Below, in pieces: positions 6,544 to 8,198 of a stretch of 8,198 nucleotides of DNA. The notes beneath the pieces are model-generated. The model had not been told where the DNA came from. It was given only the letters and a program-made list of their open reading frames with translations, and did no database searches. The first letter of the stretch is position 1. Each line of letters starts with the position of its first letter. Made by a program: the position numbers and the translations under genes. This stretch comes from Methanobacteriota archaeon (GTDB taxonomy: Archaea > Halobacteriota > Syntropharchaeia > DAOWMC01): positions 1-8,198 of the forward strand of contig DAOWMC010000035.1 of NCBI GenBank assembly GCA_030643285.1, written 5' to 3'.

Positions 6544-8198
6544 ATGTGTGGCATAGCAGGAATATATGGTCTTTCGGATAGGCAAATTGTAAAAAGTATG
6601 TGTGACAAAATCATCCACCGAGGCCCGGACGAAGATGGATATTATATAGATGATAATGTCTCTTTAGGAATGCGCCGTCTGAGTATTATAGACCTTGACA
6701 CAGGAAGTCAACCAATATCCAATGAGGATGGAGATATTGCCGTAGTATTTAACGGAGAAATTTATAACTTTAAGGAATTAAGAGGGGAGTTAATTAAAAA
6801 GGGGCATACTTTCTCAACTAATTCCGATACCGAGGTAATCGTTCATGCTTATGAAGAGTACGGATATGATTGTCTGAACAAATTTAACGGAATGTTTTCA
6901 ATAGCCCTATGGGATTCAGATAGAAAAGCGTTGTTTTTGGCAAGGGATAGGGTGGGAATAAAACCCCTTTATTATACAAAAATTGACGAAATCTTTATTT
7001 TTGCATCTGAAATAAAATCAATTTTTGAATATGGGAAAATTAAGTTGGAAGTGGATAAAAAAGCATTAAAAGATTACTTTACCCTCCGGTATGTTCCAGC
7101 ACCAAAAACAATGTTTAAAGGCATACTGAAACTGGAACCCGGAAGTTATATCGTTGTTAATGAAAGTGGAATAAAATGGAAAAAGTACTGGAATCTTGAG
7201 TGTAAACCTCTTTTGAAAAATGATTGTTATTCCAAGGAAAACATACTTAAAGTTATAAAGGACTCGATTGAAAGGAGACTCATAGCCGATGTGCCATTAG
7301 GTGTATTTCTATCAGGGGGCCTCGATTCATCTACAATAACTGCAATTGCAAGTGATTTTTCTTCTGAGCCCATAAAAACATTTTCAGTTGGATTTTATGG
7401 TACAAAATACGATGAAACTCCTTATGCAAGAAATGTTGCAGAACATTTTGAAACGGACCATGAAGAAAAATGGGTTGATATAGAAAATGTGGATCTATTA
7501 CCTGAGTTAATCTATCGTTTGGATGAACCATTGGCAGACCCTGCGATTTTACCAACATATCTAATTTCGGAAGTAGCAAGAAAAAGAGTAAAGGTGATTT
7601 TAAGTGGTGAAGGAGGCGATGAAGCATTTGCCGGCTACGATAGATATGCCTCAGAGCTTAAAATATATAATCCACTTAAACTTTTTCCAAATATAATTAA
7701 AAAATCTGTTTTCAAATTCGGGGAGGTAGCAAAAGAAGGTGCAATTAAAAAATATTCCTTATATTTCGGATCGAGAACAACGCAGGAAAATAGCTATTTT
7801 TACCGTTTAAAGTTGCGTGATAACGGCCATCTAAATGATGAGGTTTTATGTGTCAGAAATAATGGAAGTGATACACGCTCTTTATTTAATAGTGATGGGG
7901 ATTATCTGAACTGCATGTTAAAATTTGATATTGGTTATTGGCTACCAGATGATCTACTGATGAAAGTGGATAAGATGACGATGGCAAATTCACTTGAGGC
8001 AAGGGTTCCTTTTTTAGACCATAATTTATTGCAATTTGCATATGGTGCACCATCCAATATTAAACTTAAAAAAAATTTACTTAAAATAAGCGTAAATGAT
8101 ATTTTACCAAAGGAGGTAATGCAGAGAAAAAAGCATGGTTTTGATGTGCCCGTTAAAGAATGGTTTAAAAGCGATACATTGGATGAATACTTATCCGA
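6544..8198 (+). CDS. asnB: Asparagine synthetase (glutamine-hydrolysing) family protein, partial (3' end beyond window)
   Basis: The open frame gives 551 residues with no stop before the window edge; the family is usually about 600-630, so roughly 50-80 residues are missing. The N-terminal class II amidotransferase domain has the catalytic Cys2 (MCGIAG), HRGPDEDG (25-32), Arg45 in RRLSIID, NGEIYNF (70-76) and SDTE (94-97). Cys2 fixes the start at 6544. The synthetase domain shows the ATP pyrophosphatase loop LSGGLDSS (256-263), GEGGDE (355-360), and the later MKVDKMTMANSLEARVPFLD block (473-492). The reaction is ATP-dependent amide transfer from glutamine, to aspartate for classic AsnB. In glycan loci, paralogues of this family (for example WbpS in O-antigen clusters) are thought to amidate uronic acids, and the position behind two glycosyltransferases opposite aglB makes that plausible here. 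It starts 4 bases after the GT4 stop with only a weak ribosome binding site, so coupling is likely. Confidence 0.93.
   Translation, partial: MCGIAGIYGLSDRQIVKSMCDKIIHRGPDEDGYYIDDNVSLGMRRLSIIDLDTGSQPISNEDGDIAVVFNGEIYNFKELRGELIKKGHTFSTNSDTEVIVHAYEEYGYDCLNKFNGMFSIALWDSDRKALFLARDRVGIKPLYYTKIDEIFIFASEIKSIFEYGKIKLEVDKKALKDYFTLRYVPAPKTMFKGILKLEPGSYIVVNESGIKWKKYWNLECKPLLKNDCYSKENILKVIKDSIERRLIADVPLGVFLSGGLDSSTITAIASDFSSEPIKTFSVGFYGTKYDETPYARNVAEHFETDHEEKWVDIENVDLLPELIYRLDEPLADPAILPTYLISEVARKRVKVILSGEGGDEAFAGYDRYASELKIYNPLKLFPNIIKKSVFKFGEVAKEGAIKKYSLYFGSRTTQENSYFYRLKLRDNGHLNDEVLCVRNNGSDTRSLFNSDGDYLNCMLKFDIGYWLPDDLLMKVDKMTMANSLEARVPFLDHNLLQFAYGAPSNIKLKKNLLKISVNDILPKEVMQRKKHGFDVPVKEWFKSDTLDEYLS

Noticed and set aside
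7331..7627. Minus-strand open frame of 98 codons opposite asnB
   Set aside because: It lies opposite the synthetase domain of asnB with all its motifs intact; the Leu/His-rich product has no recognisable feature.
1..8198. Search by eye for CRISPR repeats, tRNA genes, insertion sequences and long inverted repeats
   Set aside because: None seen; coding sequence covers almost everything and the two gaps of 85 and 83 bases hold only promoter-like signals.

Overview
The window looks like chromosomal DNA of a euryarchaeote, most likely from the methanogen or methanogen-related lineages (Methanosarcinia/Syntrophoarchaeia-like; lineage is low confidence). The evidence is an archaeal-type AglB oligosaccharyltransferase, lysine synthesis by the diaminopimelate route, AT-rich TATA-like elements between divergent genes, short GGAG-type ribosome binding sites, and frequent ATA (Ile) and AGA/AGG (Arg) codons. 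It is almost entirely coding: six genes, two divergent promoter gaps of 85 and 83 bases, and no gene-free stretch over 300 bases. I saw no tRNA, rRNA, CRISPR array or insertion sequence.

Left part (1-1915): a class I glutamine-amidotransferase-like protein of the BPL_N type runs leftward off the window edge. Divergent from it is a complete lysA (diaminopimelate decarboxylase). lysA meets aglB tail to tail with an 8-base overlap of their 3' ends.

Middle (1908-4442): aglB on the minus strand encodes the membrane enzyme that moves a lipid-linked glycan onto Asn of exported proteins. It has the expected acidic motifs and WWDYG, and looks intact.

Right part (4526-8198): divergent from aglB is a tight plus-strand operon: a GT2 glycosyltransferase, a GT4-type glycosyltransferase overlapping it by 11 bases, and an asnB-type amidotransferase starting 4 bases later and cut by the window end. 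With aglB this reads as an N-glycan assembly locus: GT2 and GT4 would build the lipid-linked glycan on the cytoplasmic side, the AsnB-like enzyme may amidate a sugar acid (or simply make asparagine), and AglB would transfer the product outside.

The most striking feature is the GT4 gene. Its two GT-B halves are in reversed order: the donor-binding domain with the EX7E motif comes first, and the acceptor-side Rossmann domain second. The new N- and C-termini both fall in the loop that normally joins the two domains. This is what a circular permutation would look like, with no stop codon or frame break between the halves and intact neighbours on both sides.
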